Shown piece after piece: positions 23,893 through 36,366 of a stretch of 64,000 nt of DNA. How positions within the stretch are numbered: the first letter of the stretch is position 1; every line of letters begins with the position of its first letter. The translations under genes and the position numbers were made by a program. This stretch comes from Raphanus sativus (Eukaryota; Streptophyta; Magnoliopsida; Brassicales; Brassicaceae). The stretch spans positions 12,276,001 to 12,340,000 of the forward strand of contig NC_079516.1 of assembly GCF_000801105.2 (NCBI RefSeq), in the 5' to 3' direction. The notes below the pieces were generated by a model. It did not search any database and had not been told where the DNA came from. It saw nothing but the letters and a program-made list of their open reading frames with translations.

Positions 23893-25399
23893 TTACGGTA
23901 AGCTTACTTCGTCGAGATCATCTAAAGATAAGAACACTTCATCCAAACATGAGAGTTCTGCCCCATCATCATCCTCTTCCTCGCTGCAGTTTTGTTCATA
24001 CACTCTGCATATCACCCACTTGCTATAGTCCTGAACACAAAACAATCCAAGCCACGTACGTACGTGGAAGTCAAATTGTAATTTTGGTTTCAGAAAACGT
24101 AAACCATCTTTTTTTTTGAAGAATAACGACTGAAACGTAAACTTTAAGTTACAGAGTTAATAAGTAGTCTTGAGACAAAATAGGTATTTACGGGTTTATG
24201 TGTAGAACTAGTAGAACCACGGTTTGATCTCTTAGAAGATCGACTAGAGGAATCTGGGAGGGAATATTCTTGCATGACCCAGTTAGTCTGAGAATCTCCG
24301 AGATAGAACGTTAGATACTTTTTGATGCCAACTTTCTTGTGTGTGGAGCTTGTGAAGATTGGCTCGTCTATTCCCATTGATCCCCAATACCCATTGCTTG
24401 TCAGTCTTTCTTGTGTCTTTCTACTATAGAAGTACCATTGCCTCCCTTCTTGCAATGCTTTCCCTATAATTATACATATGCAAATTAGTTTAGTTAATTA
24501 ACAAATACTATATAATCTCGAACTTGGAAAAACTCGAGATCATTTTCTTTTGGATCAAACTCGAGATCAATTGTATGAAACTTTTTTTTTACTATCCAGA
24601 TCAGGTTTATCATTGTGTTATGGTGATAAACTATGGGTTTATCTATTATACTGTATGCCTGCTTAACTATATGGTCCATCACCAAACAATATGGATTGAA
24701 ATATAGTCTAACAAAGTTAGTGTAAGATAAAATGTCCAGAGCATGTGTGTTTGATTGTATTTATGTCTACGTACATGTGTTTGGTGTGTGTGTGTACGTA
24801 ATATTTGTATATGATTGATTGTGTGTGTGTATCATGAGATCGAATGATTGATATATGTGCACATGTATGACTATGAAGAAAGCAAAATTATTATGCTTAA
24901 CCAATAAAAATATTCCTTCCAAGAGAATAAAAAGGATATTTATTAGGTAGAGATTGGCTCTATATATTAGTGTTTTTGTGAATTCTAAGATTTTGGAAAC
25001 AAAAACAATCCTTAAAAAGAGCAAACAACCAAAAGTATACTGCTAAAAAAAAGATAGGTTACTTAAGTTGGTGACAACAATCAATCTGTCTTTTAATTTA
25101 GAGTATCACACACACAAGTATATATTGTCAACTATATATATAACTTACATGATACACACTCTAATTACATGCATGCATATATAGATAAGAGTCAAATATG
25201 AACGTATATGTTGCATGAAACATATGGAGAGATATTTGGGGGTATATATACCGGGAAGGTCCCAAGGGTCGTGAGGGTAAAGATCAAGGTCGGGGATGAC
25301 GTCAGGATGACAAGGCAAGAGTGAAGCTTTGCGGTTGAGAAAGTGGACGACGAGCTCTTCGTCTGTTGGAAAAAACCTGAACCCTGGTGGTAGATTCAT
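23893..25399 (-). CDS. XND1: XND1 (ANAC104), NAC-domain transcription factor
   Basis: The product is a small NAC protein. In Arabidopsis it is known to restrain secondary wall formation and programmed death in xylem vessels. Exons on the minus strand are 25399-25252, 24463-24192 and 24030-23893, joining in frame to 185 aa against about 187 in Arabidopsis. The NAC domain starts at once ([20 protein letters not shown]) and includes [35 protein letters not shown] and WVICRVYEQ. The short C terminus is acidic with [14 protein letters not shown]; its LxCx(D/E) pattern resembles the retinoblastoma-related-protein binding motif reported for XND1. The order with the upstream genes matches Arabidopsis At5g64530. 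No lesion was seen; intron 2 carries a 16-bp ACGT palindrome. Confidence 0.93.
24052..24067. promoter_or_regulatory. 16-bp perfect palindrome with overlapping ACGT cores, XND1 intron 2
   Basis: CCACGTACGTACGTGG is its own reverse complement and contains three ACGT cores, with CACGTA at each end. ACGT cores are bound by bZIP and bHLH factors. It lies in the 161-nt second intron, close to the acceptor of exon 3. Confidence 0.4.
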
Positions 25400-25526
25400 T
25401 GATAACGATATTGATCTCAGTACTAGTTATGTGATTGCGTGTGTTTAGAAGAAGATTATTATGGAGAGAGTAGATATATAGAGAAGTTAATGTGGAACCA
25501 GGGGAAGTGTGTGAAAGAAATTGTTG

Positions 25527-25534
25527 TATTTATA
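25527..25534 (-). promoter_or_regulatory. Likely TATA box of XND1
   Basis: TATAAATA on the minus strand, 128 bp before the start codon at 25399, followed by a purine/pyrimidine-rich leader without an obvious extra ATG in frame. Confidence 0.5.
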
Positions 25535-26031
25535 GGAGAGAAAAAAGAAGATAAAGCAGAAAGTGTGATTAGGACGTCATATAATTTTTTTACATATGGC
25601 TTCTTCATTCACTTTCTCACACATATTAAATTAACACCATTAATTAATACTATTTAGAAAGATGTAATTACAAATGATAAAAGGAAAACAAACAAAATAG
25701 AATGATGGTACATAGTAAGTAAGTGCAATGGAACTAAAAAGGATATGAATAATCGATGTCAAATGGGGCATTTGAAAGCTAATTTTCAGAGAAGTCGTCG
25801 GCTTAAGTGGATCTTACAATTTCGGCTGCTGTATTTCTTTCTACTTTTGCTTTTAATTTATTCCTAAAACAAAATTTCTGTGTATATGCTTTCTAGTAAC
25901 TAAGCATATATAAATTACAAAGACCTTGGAACTTTGTACAACGGATTATCTATCTGATTCTTTGCAATATGGAAAATGAGTGAACAAAAGATTACACATG
26001 TGGAATTCATTACTTTAGTTAATATTTTAAT
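25535..26031. other. XND1 upstream region
   Basis: AT-rich sequence with no recognised gene, bounded on the right by the hAT-like MITE. Distal XND1 regulatory sites would lie here. Confidence 0.4.
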
Positions 26032-26711
26032 TAGGGGTGGACGTTCGGGTACCCATTCGGGTTTCGGTTCAGTCCATTCGAATTTCGGGTTTTCGGGGTC
26101 AAAAATTTCAGCTCCATTCGGGTATTTATAAATGTCGGTTCGGGTTCGGTTCGGATCTTTGCGGGTTCGGTTGGGGTTCGGATAACCCATTCAAATTATT
26201 TTTAAAATTTTAAAATTCATTATATACTTTAAATTTTCAAAATCTATAAGAAAGATAATATATTACATATAAGTTTTAATAACAAATATATTAAAATACC
26301 TAAATTTAACATATATATTGGTTTTCTTTGAATATTTGGATAGAGAATCAATATATATTTAACTATTTTTGGTGTTTTTAGTATACTTTAGCTATTTTAA
26401 ACATTTACTTTTTACTATTTTCATATATTTTTCGAGTATTTTAGAAAATTTAAAGGTATCTTATATATTTTGAATGTTTTTAATATACATTATATCTAAA
26501 AATAATTTATATATTTAAGTATATAAATCTATTTCGGATACATTCGGGTACTCGAAATACTTCGGTTCGGATCGGGTTCGGTTTCGGTTTTTTAAATACC
26601 AAAATTTTGAACCCATTCGGATATTTAATCAATTTTGGTTCAGGTTCGGTGCTAATTTTTCGGATCAGATTTAGTTCGATTTTTCGGGTTCGGATTTTTT
26701 GCCCAGCACTA
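26032..26711. mobile_element. hAT-like MITE, 680 bp, 8-bp target duplication
   Basis: ATTTTAAT occurs on both sides (26024-26031 and 26712-26719), the 8-bp duplication typical of hAT elements. The left end reads TAGGGGTGGAC and the reverse complement of the right end TAGTGCTGGGC, an imperfect TAG-starting inverted repeat. Both flanks inside are packed with copies of CGGGTTCGG and CCATTCGGG type motifs, and the middle is AT-rich. It codes for nothing and would need a hAT transposase in trans. It lies about 0.6 kb upstream of XND1. Confidence 0.8.
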
Positions 26712-26719
26712 ATTTTAAT

Positions 26720-29700
26720 GACTAAAAAGGAGAAAGAGGCGGGGTTGAGACGAGAAGTGTGCAGGGTTGGATACTTTCATACTTCCACGCAAAAGGGTAA
26801 CTTCTTGGCCTCTAAGAAGAAGATTCTTATCCACTTCTTATTTCTTCTTTCTATTTGTATTACTTTATAACGATTTTTATGTTGAATTATAATTATTCTG
26901 AAGAGAAGTATATGACCAAATTAAAGTAAAGTTAAATAAAACAAATCATAGTATTTAGTATACAGTGTATACATACAGTATATATCTCCAAATTGTGGCT
27001 GAGTATAAGGTCGTGTGGCGCAGACAAAAAATTTCTTTCCATACGTCGGCTTTTACCACTTAAGATCGTAATTATTTGTTACATTTTTTTTCTCTCGTGG
27101 CAACAATTAGTTAATGGGAGCATGTCAAGTCAGACCACATTTGTCTTTGGGTTCTTCCCTAGATAGCTTGCCAATTATTGTGGTGATCTCAGTTAAATTA
27201 TTACATGAAGTAAAGGAGTATTGTTTTGGAAGTTCACCCAAAAATATATAAGGCTAGATTAGTTTATCTATCTAATAAACTGAATTAACGAAGAAAAATC
27301 ATGATCAAGTTTAAGCATTAAAAATATAAAAGATACTTTAAATTTTTGTATATAAGACGGAGATTCAATTTATGTATGATCAAATATAATATATATTTCA
27401 GTTCAAAAAACAAATTTTGTATTTTTTTTCTTGTTTATTCTCTTGCTTTTTTTTGACGTCGTTTATTCTCTTGCTTTCCCATTAACATCTACGAAACAAA
27501 TTATCATGTTTACGTTACATTTAACTTTTGGTAAAAGGAAAAGGAAATACACATTTATATATCTTTTTCAGAAAAACACAGCAAATGTCAATCATAAAAT
27601 TAGCTTTTTAAGGATTGCGCTATATACAGTTCACCTAATATGCTAACTTCTTACGGAATAAGAACACAATATAACACACTTTATTTTTGAATATGTAAAT
27701 CATCAACCAGCAAATGTCAGTCATAGTGTTGATTGTTTAGGGCCTTTGTATCTACGTTTTTAAACGATCAGTTTTCTATTTTATTAACGAAGTCCACAGT
27801 TTACGCCAACGACAAAACTTAGCTACAAACCAAAATAATGGCTATTGCATTCAAGGTCGAGGAGGAGGATCTCGAGGTATAGTGATGATGACACTTCATG
27901 CTGAGATCATGCACCCGCAATAATCTACGTGGCGCACATTGAAATGGGTTTGGTCGTCGACCACAGGATTATGGTGCCCACATTTGCTCTCTTCCTTTGC
28001 CTTCATCTTGAGATTTTGTACCTTTGTTTGTACCCAAAACCCGCCTCTCTCCCATTATCATTGCACTCTCAATCCTATTTTTATATGATTTTTTTTTTCC
28101 GTTTTCTATACAGTATCGAATCTGGATACAAATACAATATTCTTGAATCTTGACATACAAAATTTAGTTTGCAAACACAACACTTAAATTTAGATTAATA
28201 ATAAAATTGCTTTTTAATAAATAATAATTAAAAATTAACAAAATAATGATTTAAGTATGGTATGAAGAAAACTTTAAAAGTTATCAATCTTACTCATATG
28301 CAGTCCCCCTCAAGTAGCAATCAGTGGCTTTTGTTATTAAATTGAGATCCACATAAACTCAAAGACTGCCCAAAAGAATTGTTAGAGTTTAACTGATTTA
28401 TCTCCTTTATTTGGACCACTTCTCTCTTGAAATACTTTGAAACTCTATGTTATTTATCTGCTTTCATTAATCGGCTTATTATTATAATTATACTTATTAT
28501 TGTTCTATACTGTTATTAACTTCTGAAACTTACCAAGAATTTTTTTTTATAAGTAACTTACTAAGCAATTCATCAGATGAATGAGAAAAAGGAGATCATA
28601 TCAGTAGGCAACCCTAATGAATAGGAGGTGTGTTTGCTCTCCTCAACCTCGCTTCAGATTTCACCAAGGTTTTCATAATAAATATATTTTCTAAACTATT
28701 AAAACTGTGGACTTAGTATTATTATTTTTATTATAAAAAATTGGACTTTGGGATGATCTATTGCTTACGCTTACGCACGCACATGCCCACGCCACACGCG
28801 TGATTAATAGATCTATGCCTTCTTTGGTTTTTCCTCATTAACCAATCAAATACACTTTCGTAATTTCATTTCATTAGACTAGATCATTTATTTTATATGT
28901 ATTTATTGTTTGCGTTATACTAATGCAATAAAAACATGAAATTAAAACATAAATTACTATATATTTAAAAATATCATTAAACAATCTATAAAAAGAATTA
29001 AATCTGCGTGAATGCGAAGATCAAATTTTAGTTTTCTTTTACAATAGATGAACTCTATTATAGAGATGAGTTTTGTTAACATATTTTTGTAATAGAACTA
29101 TTTCATTTTTAGAAAAAAATTGGAGATGCTTTTAGTTTTGAAAAATAGTGATTGTATAGATATGGCTCAAAATAAGCAAATAAGTTATAGAAAAGAGTAC
29201 GTACTATGATCTAAGCAAACATGACAAAAGAAAAGGTGTGTTAATGTCTTCGATTAACATTCTTTAACAAAAACGATTAAAATGAACTACGTGGTGTTAA
29301 TAATGGAGAAATACTGTGAACTTTGGTAAGCAATGAATCAACTCAATTTTTGCGATGCTAATTATTATAAATTATTATATTAAACTTTAATTAATGGTAG
29401 ATGAGATGAGGGGAGAGGAGATTGGATATAGTTTTGGCTAACTGTTGTGTGCAGTAGACGTAACCATCACACAAATGGAAGTTAGGCAAAGGTCAAAGTC
29501 AAACTTGTCCAAGTCTTTATACTCGGATGCCCACATCTTCTTGTGTTCTATTTTTTTTACATCATTACTATTTGTAAACGCCTTCGTTCTTATCTTTAAT
29601 TTCTTCTTAAAACTTTTATCTGTAGCATGACATTCATTTCTTTACTTCTCGTAATACACGCGATGATTACAGAATGGAGTAATGTTGCATCTGTGTGTCT

Positions 29701-31216
29701 TAAATCTCTGTTGTACCAGTAAAATGCCCAGCACTCGTGGATCGGACGTAGGAATCAGGTACGGTATGCCTTTTCGATTTTAAGAAAATTACTATTTCTA
29801 TTAAAAAAGGAAATCGGGTTTTTGAAGCTGTATAAATATGGGTCTAAGGGTTTGTAAATTATTATCACATCATTAATAAGAAACCCTAAACGGGTATTTG
29901 CCTCAATGCGTTTTTCTTCTCTATTCTTCTTCTAACCTAAACGACGGCTGTTTACAACAAGTAATGAATCAAATTGCGATAGAGATGTGATGAAAGTTGA
30001 AGAAAAAAAAATCATTTATTGTGAGTTTGTAACACAACTTTTTTTTAAAGATAAAGTAAACGCCGTTTTGTTCTTTAAACAATTATGTCTCCTTTAAATT
30101 TATACGTCACTGTTTAAATTCAGACACCCTCAAAATATACAACTGGAAGAAACTGCAACAACAAAGCTTTGGTGTCTTCTCCAATATATCAAGTATTGAT
30201 TGATCTCGTATCCAACATATAAAAGCTTTTTAGTGGAAGTAGTATGAATAGGATTCTGTTTTTATTGTGAATACCAAAATAAAATATTTTCTATTGTGTT
30301 ATCTCATCAAGTATCCAAAATATTTGACTACTCCCACTCCTGGTAAGACCTACCAGTTATTACACTACTGTAAACGATAAGCATTCATAAACCCAAGTTT
30401 ATGGTACTAATCCTTCCCCTCAAGATGAAGATAAATGGAGATATCACATGAGACAAGACTCTTTCTTATCTACTAAATCCCAAACATATAGTCTTACTCC
30501 AAAAATAAAAAGGAGAAAATTTAAATATCTGGAAAAAGAAAAGTAACCACCAAAACCTGATGACTGTATAATAAGACAGCTAACAAGCAAAATGCCTGCT
30601 ACAATATGATTTTGGCGTCGAAAAAATGTAACACGACTTCAAGTGCTAGGGCTTGAGTAGTGATGTCCCATTAAGAATCACTTTCAAGCTTCTAGGAAGT
30701 TAAAACAACAGTTGCAATTTCTAAGAATGAGGTAATTAAATAACACGTGCAGTTGCAACTTCAAGTCTTTGATGTTAAATCATGAGAATAGATATTTTGA
30801 CAATTTTAGAGAGATATTACAATCCAATATTGGAATCTAAAACGTGTGTGTAAGTGTGACTTTCTCTCTTTTTATATCTAAGATAAAGGTTACCCAAACA
30901 TTATAAGAATAACCTATTCAAGTAAAGAAAAAAGGAACAAATTTACCTTTCAAGGTTTAACTTTTTCTGTCATTTACTTTTCTTGATGTAAATAAATCAA
31001 CTTCGCATTAACTTTACATCTGGCGACTTTGCTGCACGCTGCTTAGAGCATCATTATTGGAGGAACCATAAAAAAAACCCTTAGCATATTATAATAGTAC
31101 TTTTATGTTTAGGGACAAAACTAAAGACTTTTTAAAATTTGTAGATTATTGGTAGGACTTTGAGTTGTCTCTTAAATATTCAGTTCATGACACAAATATT
31201 CAGTAATTAGTTGACA
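26720..31216. other. Gene-free interval of about 4.5 kb
   Basis: No exon with family resemblance was found on either strand. Near 28989-29032, CTGCGTGAATGCGAAGATCA, then AATTTTAGT, looks like a worn Helitron 3' end, but the hairpin is broken and I do not call it. Arabidopsis has several genes in the equivalent interval, so this may be what is left after their loss. Confidence 0.45.
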
Positions 31217-31239
31217 AAGCACTACAAGAAAACACGCAG

Positions 31240-31600
31240 ATTCTGAGGGAAATACCGAGGGAAAATGAGTTCCTCGAAAATTTCTGACAACATATCGAGA
31301 AAATACCGAGGAAACCAAGAAATGGGGTTTCCTCGAAATTTCCTCACTATTTTTTGAGGAAATTTCGAGGAAGACCAACTTCCTCGGTATTTTTCGAGGG
31401 AATACCGAGGAAACCAGGGTCGTCGGAAACAATCGACGGATATTTCTAATATTTCGACGACATCTTGTAGCCGTTAGAGAGCCGTTGGGAGAGCCGTTGG
31501 GGATTTAAACTATTTCGAGGAAATTTCGAGGAGATGGCTGTTTCCCTCGAAATTTCCTCGAAATTTCCTCAGTATGCCGGGACAATTTCATCTATAAATA
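31240..31600. repeat. 5' subterminal repeat array of the CACTA element
   Basis: Motifs such as TTTCGAGGAAATTTCGAGG, CCTCGAAATTTCCTCG and ATACCGAGGAA recur in both orientations over about 360 bp between the terminal repeat and the transposase leader. These are presumed TNPA-type binding sites needed to bring the ends together. Confidence 0.85.
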
Positions 31601-31680
31601 CAGCCACCCCTCTTCCTCTTCATTCACTCCATTTCTTTTCTTCTTCTCTCCTAGTCTCACGAATTTGATTCCAAAAAAAC

Positions 31681-34600
31681 ATGTCTTCTTCAAATTATTT
31701 TCGTTCTTGGATGGATCGTCCTCATTTGGATCCGGACACGAGATTGCTTACGGAAGAATACAATCAAGGTATAATCGAGTTCATGAGGGTAGCTCGCCAA
31801 CAACCGGAAGCAGAAACAGGTAAGTTAAGATGTCCTTGCTCTAATTGTAAAAATAGAAAAGTTATTAAAGAGTGGGATGTTTGGACTCATCTATTATTGA
31901 GTGGGTTTACACGAAGTTACAAAATTTGGTATCATCATGGGAAACTGATTATGAACTTGGTAGTACTAGTGAACCTCAGCCGGCGGTTAGATTAGAAGAA
32001 CCAATTAGGGCGGATGTAGATTATGGTGTAGGTACTGAGCAGATGATAAATGATCATTTTAGAGGGGAAGATTTACCCAATGCAGAAGCTAGGAGATTTT
32101 ATGAAATGTTAGATGCTGGAAAGCAACCATTGTACGAAGGTTGCAGAGATGGGCATTCAGCTTTATCATCTGCTATGAGACTGATGGGCATTAAAACAGA
32201 TTATAACTTGGCTGAAGACTGTGTGGATGCGATAGCTAATTTTGTTAAAGGTATTCTACCTGAGGATAATGTAGCTCCAGGTTCATACTACGAGGTTCAA
32301 AAACTCGTAGCTGGGGTTGGTTTATCTTATCAGGTAATAGATGTATGCAGCGATAACTGCATGATTTATTGGAGGGCGGATGATCAGCGGACTACATGCA
32401 AATTTTGTGGGAAGCCTCGTTATAAAGATACGAGTGGAAGAGTTCCAGTGCCATATAAAAGGATGTGGTATTTGCCTTTGACGGAAAGGTTGCAGAGGTT
32501 GTATCTTTCAGAACGCACAGCGCAACGAATGAGATGGCATGCGGAGCACTCAACAGATGGTGAGATTAGACATCCCTCAGATGCAAAAGCGTGGAAACAT
32601 TTCCAATCAAAGTATCCCGACTTTGCGTATGAGAGAAGAAATGTCTACCTTGGATTATGTACTGATGGTTTCAGCCCGTATGGGAAGAGTGGAAGACAAT
32701 ATTCTCTATGGCCAGTCATTGTTACACCATACAACTTACCCCCAAACTTGTGCTTGCGACGAGAGTTTTTGTTTCTCTCCATTCTCGTTCCCGGACCAGA
32801 GCATCCTAAGAGATCACTTGATGTGTTTCTTCAGCCACTAATATATGAGTTGCAACAACTATGGGCTCAAGGTGCTGAAACATACGATATTTCGTGTAAA
32901 GAAAACTTTCAAATGCGGGCAGTACTAATGTGGACAATAAGTGATTTTCCAGCATATGGTATGTTATCTGGATGGACAACGCATGGAAGGCTATCATGTC
33001 CATATTGTCAAGATAATACTGATGCTTTCCAACTAAAACACGGAAGGAAAACGTGTTGGTTTGACTGTCACAGGAGATTCCTACCACCTGATCATCCTTA
33101 TCGTAGGAGTAGGAATTTGTTTACGAAGAACAAGAGGGTGTTTGACAGTCCACCTGCAGAAATTAGTGGGAAAGGTTTGAAGACACAACTAAGAGATTTT
33201 GGTGCAGAAAGGACGCCAGACGTCGGTGGACATGCGCGTTTTCCGGTAGATGCTGTTGGAAACCTACATAACTGGCACAAAAAAGTATATTCTGGGATCT
33301 GCCATACTGGGAGGATCATTTGCTAAGGCATAATTTAGATGTCATGCACATTGAGAAGAACTTTTTTGACAACCTCATGAACACGATCCTTAACGTTCAA
33401 GGTAAAACAAAGGATAATTTGAATTCAAGACTGGATTTAGTTGATATATGTGATCGTTCAGAACTTCATGTTGATGGGAATGGTAGGGCTCCTTTTCCCA
33501 TATACCGACTTGATGCAGAGGGAAAAAATGCGTTCTTCGATTGGATTTCAAACGATGTGGAGTTTCCAGACGGTTATGCATCTAATTTGCGTAACTGTAT
33601 CGACAGAAAGGAAGGAAAGTTTATTGGTTTAAAAAGTCACGATTGTCATGTGTTGATGCAGCGCTTACTTCCGTTTGCTTTCAAGGAACTATTACCACGA
33701 AATGTTCATGAAGCAATAGCAGGGATAAGTGCTTTCTTCCGCGATTTATGCGCCAGATCAGTGACTCTTGAAGGTATTGAAAATCTGAAGACTAACATAG
33801 CCATGATTCAGTGCAACCTTGAGAAGATATTTCCTCCCTCATTTTTTGATGTTATGGAGCATCTTGTTATTCACCTGGCAAGAGAATTGGAACTTGGTGG
33901 TCCTGTGCAGTATAGATGGATGTATCTGTATGAGCGGTATATGTTCCATTTGAAGAAGATGGTGAAAAATCTAAGTAGGGTGGAAGGTTCTATAGTCGCA
34001 CAGATGATCAATGAAGAAATTTCAAACTTTGCTGAGTACTACTTTCCAGCAGAAGTTCAGACCAAAAACAGAAGACCTGCACGGCACGATGATAGAGGCG
34101 AACGGGCAACATACCATGTTACGGTTCCTGACATTTTCACAGATGTTGGACGACTTAGCGGAAAATCAAAGGACCGTCGACTTACTGAGCAGGAGCGCAG
34201 TCATTTGCAAACATATTTGCTCACCAACTGCGAAGATGTTCTTCAATATGAGAGGTAAGTTTATTATCTTACAAAATTTTATTTTAACAAATTAACATTT
34301 ATATCTTAATTATTTACATTTTTTGTCTTCACAGGATTTTCATGGCAGAAAAGCGGTTCGAATATAGATACGCTACAGAGGCAGAACTAGAAGAAATGAA
34401 GCAAAGAGAATTTGCTGGATGGATGTTTACTTATGTGAGTGCCTTAAACAAATTAAAAAATCATTTATCACATATTTATAGAAATTAAAAAAATATTTAT
34501 CACATATTTATACTCATATATATGTGCTATTAATAGGTGTCTGCTGGTTTGGCCAGAGGTGAAACATTTGACGATTGGATACGCGAGATGGTGGTTGGAC

Positions 34601-35287
34601 CAAACTATGTTGTGAAGTCATATCCGAGATTTTGTACTCGAGGATATGCATTCACAACTGAAAAGACGAAACGTTCGCGTACGACCTATGATGCTGGCGT
34701 TTGTTCTGCATCGGGAGATGATGTATACTACGGACACATACATGAGATTTTGGAAATCAAGTATTTAGGCCTGCTTGGATTGCGCTGTACTGTTTTCTAT
34801 TGTGATTGGCACGACATCACTCCAGATCGAGGTGTGAGAACAGATGCATTTGGTGTTACATCAGTTAATTCGAGACGAAAGCTGCAATATTATGATCCTT
34901 TCATTCTTGCTTCTCAGGCCGATCAGGTAAGTTATTGGTCATCATGTGTAATAATTTAAACTTGTACTAAAAAATTTTAAAATGTTACAGGTTTGTTATA
35001 TCAAGTACCCCCGGATAAGAAACAGAGATGATCCATGGGTTACTGTTACCAGACTCAACCCGAGAGGCCGAGTTCAGGGGAGTTCTGAGCTGGAAGACCC
35101 ACTACAACCAATCACATCCAGTAACTTAAGTGCAGCAGAAGATGTAGCAGGAGTTGGCCTTGTAGTAGATTTCACCGACTTCACAGAGGAAGCCGTCGTT
35201 CACGCACAGGATGAACCAGTTATTGGAGAGTTTCACCAAGATCCAGATTCAGATTCATCTGCTGATGATGAGTCGGAATCAGAGTAG
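31681..35287 (+). pseudogene. TNPD/TNP2-like CACTA transposase with two apparent frameshifts
   Basis: The transposase that cuts CACTA ends. Exons 31681-34254, 34335-34434, 34537-34926 and 34991-35287 splice with GT..AG introns. The N-terminal transposase-associated domain (SWMDRPHLD, Cys cluster LRCPCSNCKNRK) is followed by the TNP2 core with GFSPYGKSGRQYSLWPVIV and WTTHGRLSCPYCQDNTDAF, then a DUF4218-like part with HNLDVMHIEKNFFDNLMNT and a DUF4216-like C terminus with YYDPFILASQADQVCYIKYP. The frame shifts once after KIWYHHG near 31940 (in a GGG run) and again after NLHNWHKK near 33287 (in an A run). Both look like single-base losses in homopolymers, so either the copy is dead or the assembly is wrong at both. 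No other stop was seen. Confidence 0.88.
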
Positions 35288-35309
35288 TTTTTTTTTTTTT
35301 TTTTTTATA

Positions 35310-36140
35310 CTAATTTCGAGGAAATTTCGAGGGAAGCTAGGGTTTCCTCGAAATTTCCTCGGAATTACCCTTAACGGTTTAGGGGTTTGATAAAAATTAC
35401 CTAGATCCTCGAAATTTCCTCGAAATATTCCGAGGAAATTTCGACGACCAAGATAATTTTAGGGGTTTGATTTAAAACACCTTTTTCGTCGAAATACCCT
35501 CGAAATATTTCGAGGAAATTTCGATGGAATACAAATTTTTTGGCTTTCCTCGAAATTCCGTCGAAATATTTCGAGGGAATTTCGAGGACCTAGCCAATTT
35601 TTGGTAGTTCCTCGAAATTCCCTCACAATATTTCGACGGAATTTCGAGGAACAGGGGGTTTTAAACCGAAAACAACGTTTTGCGGATTGAATAACACGTA
35701 TATAACCTTCATTAAGTGTCTTAGCCAGATTATAAAGTCCAACTTTAGGGTTTTAACCCGAAAACAATGTTTTGCGGATTGAGACGAAAACCACACAACA
35801 TAAGATAAACACTTATACGTTTTAATAAACGTTAAAGGAAATACTTACAATAATTTTTGTAATTGTGTTATTTCATTATTTATGATCATCTATACAAAGA
35901 AACCTCATTATTATGAATTACATTTGTATAAGAAATGACATAGGGAAAAAAATCGATGTTTTCAAAACCCCAAACCCTATTTCCTCGAAATTTCCTCACA
36001 ATATTGTGAGGAAATTTCGAGGAATGTTTTCCTCGGACTGTTTTTCATTAACCAGGAAACCCTAGCCGCGAACAAGAGAATTTCGAGGAAATTTCGACGA
36101 CCCCCTTAAAAAATATCGAGGAAATTTCGACGGACCCTGT
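35310..36140. repeat. Internal array of CGAGGAAATTTCGA motifs between the two CACTA genes
   Basis: The same motif family as at the element ends recurs here, with GAAATTTCCTCG and CGAGGAAATTTCGACGG in both orientations, interrupted by a unique stretch at about 35650-35970. Such sites are expected at the ends of CACTA elements. Their presence between the genes suggests an internal regulatory region ahead of the TNPA-like gene, or the join of two older ends. Confidence 0.8.
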
Positions 36141-36179
36141 CCGTCGGACCCCTCATAAATTAGGTTTTCATTCTTTTCT

Positions 36180-36366
36180 TCCCCATTTCTCTCCTTCTCG
36201 ATTTTCCTCTCTTCCTCACCGCCTCCTTCTCCTCTCCTCTCTCTTCCTCGCGGCTCCTCTCCTTCTCCTCTCCTCTCTTCTCTCTTCCTCGACGGATCTC
36301 CTCTCCTCTCCTCTCCTCTCTTCCTCTCGGCCTCCTTCCTCTCCTCTCTTCCTCTCCTCTCTTCCC
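36180..36366 (+). repeat. CT-rich low-complexity leader of the TNPA-like gene
   Basis: Units of TCCTCTCCTCTCTTCCTC make a pyrimidine-only tract directly before the split start codon. Such tracts are common in plant leaders and near transcription starts. It produces a long false Arg/Glu-rich frame on the minus strand. Confidence 0.75.

Noticed and set aside
27841..27882. Short frame MAIAFKVEEEDLEV
   Set aside because: It has only 14 codons, no splice continuation and no family match; may be chance.
28989..29032. Possible worn Helitron 3' end (GATCAAATTTTAGT)
   Set aside because: The hairpin is not maintained and the CTAG end is mutated to TTAG; too weak to annotate.
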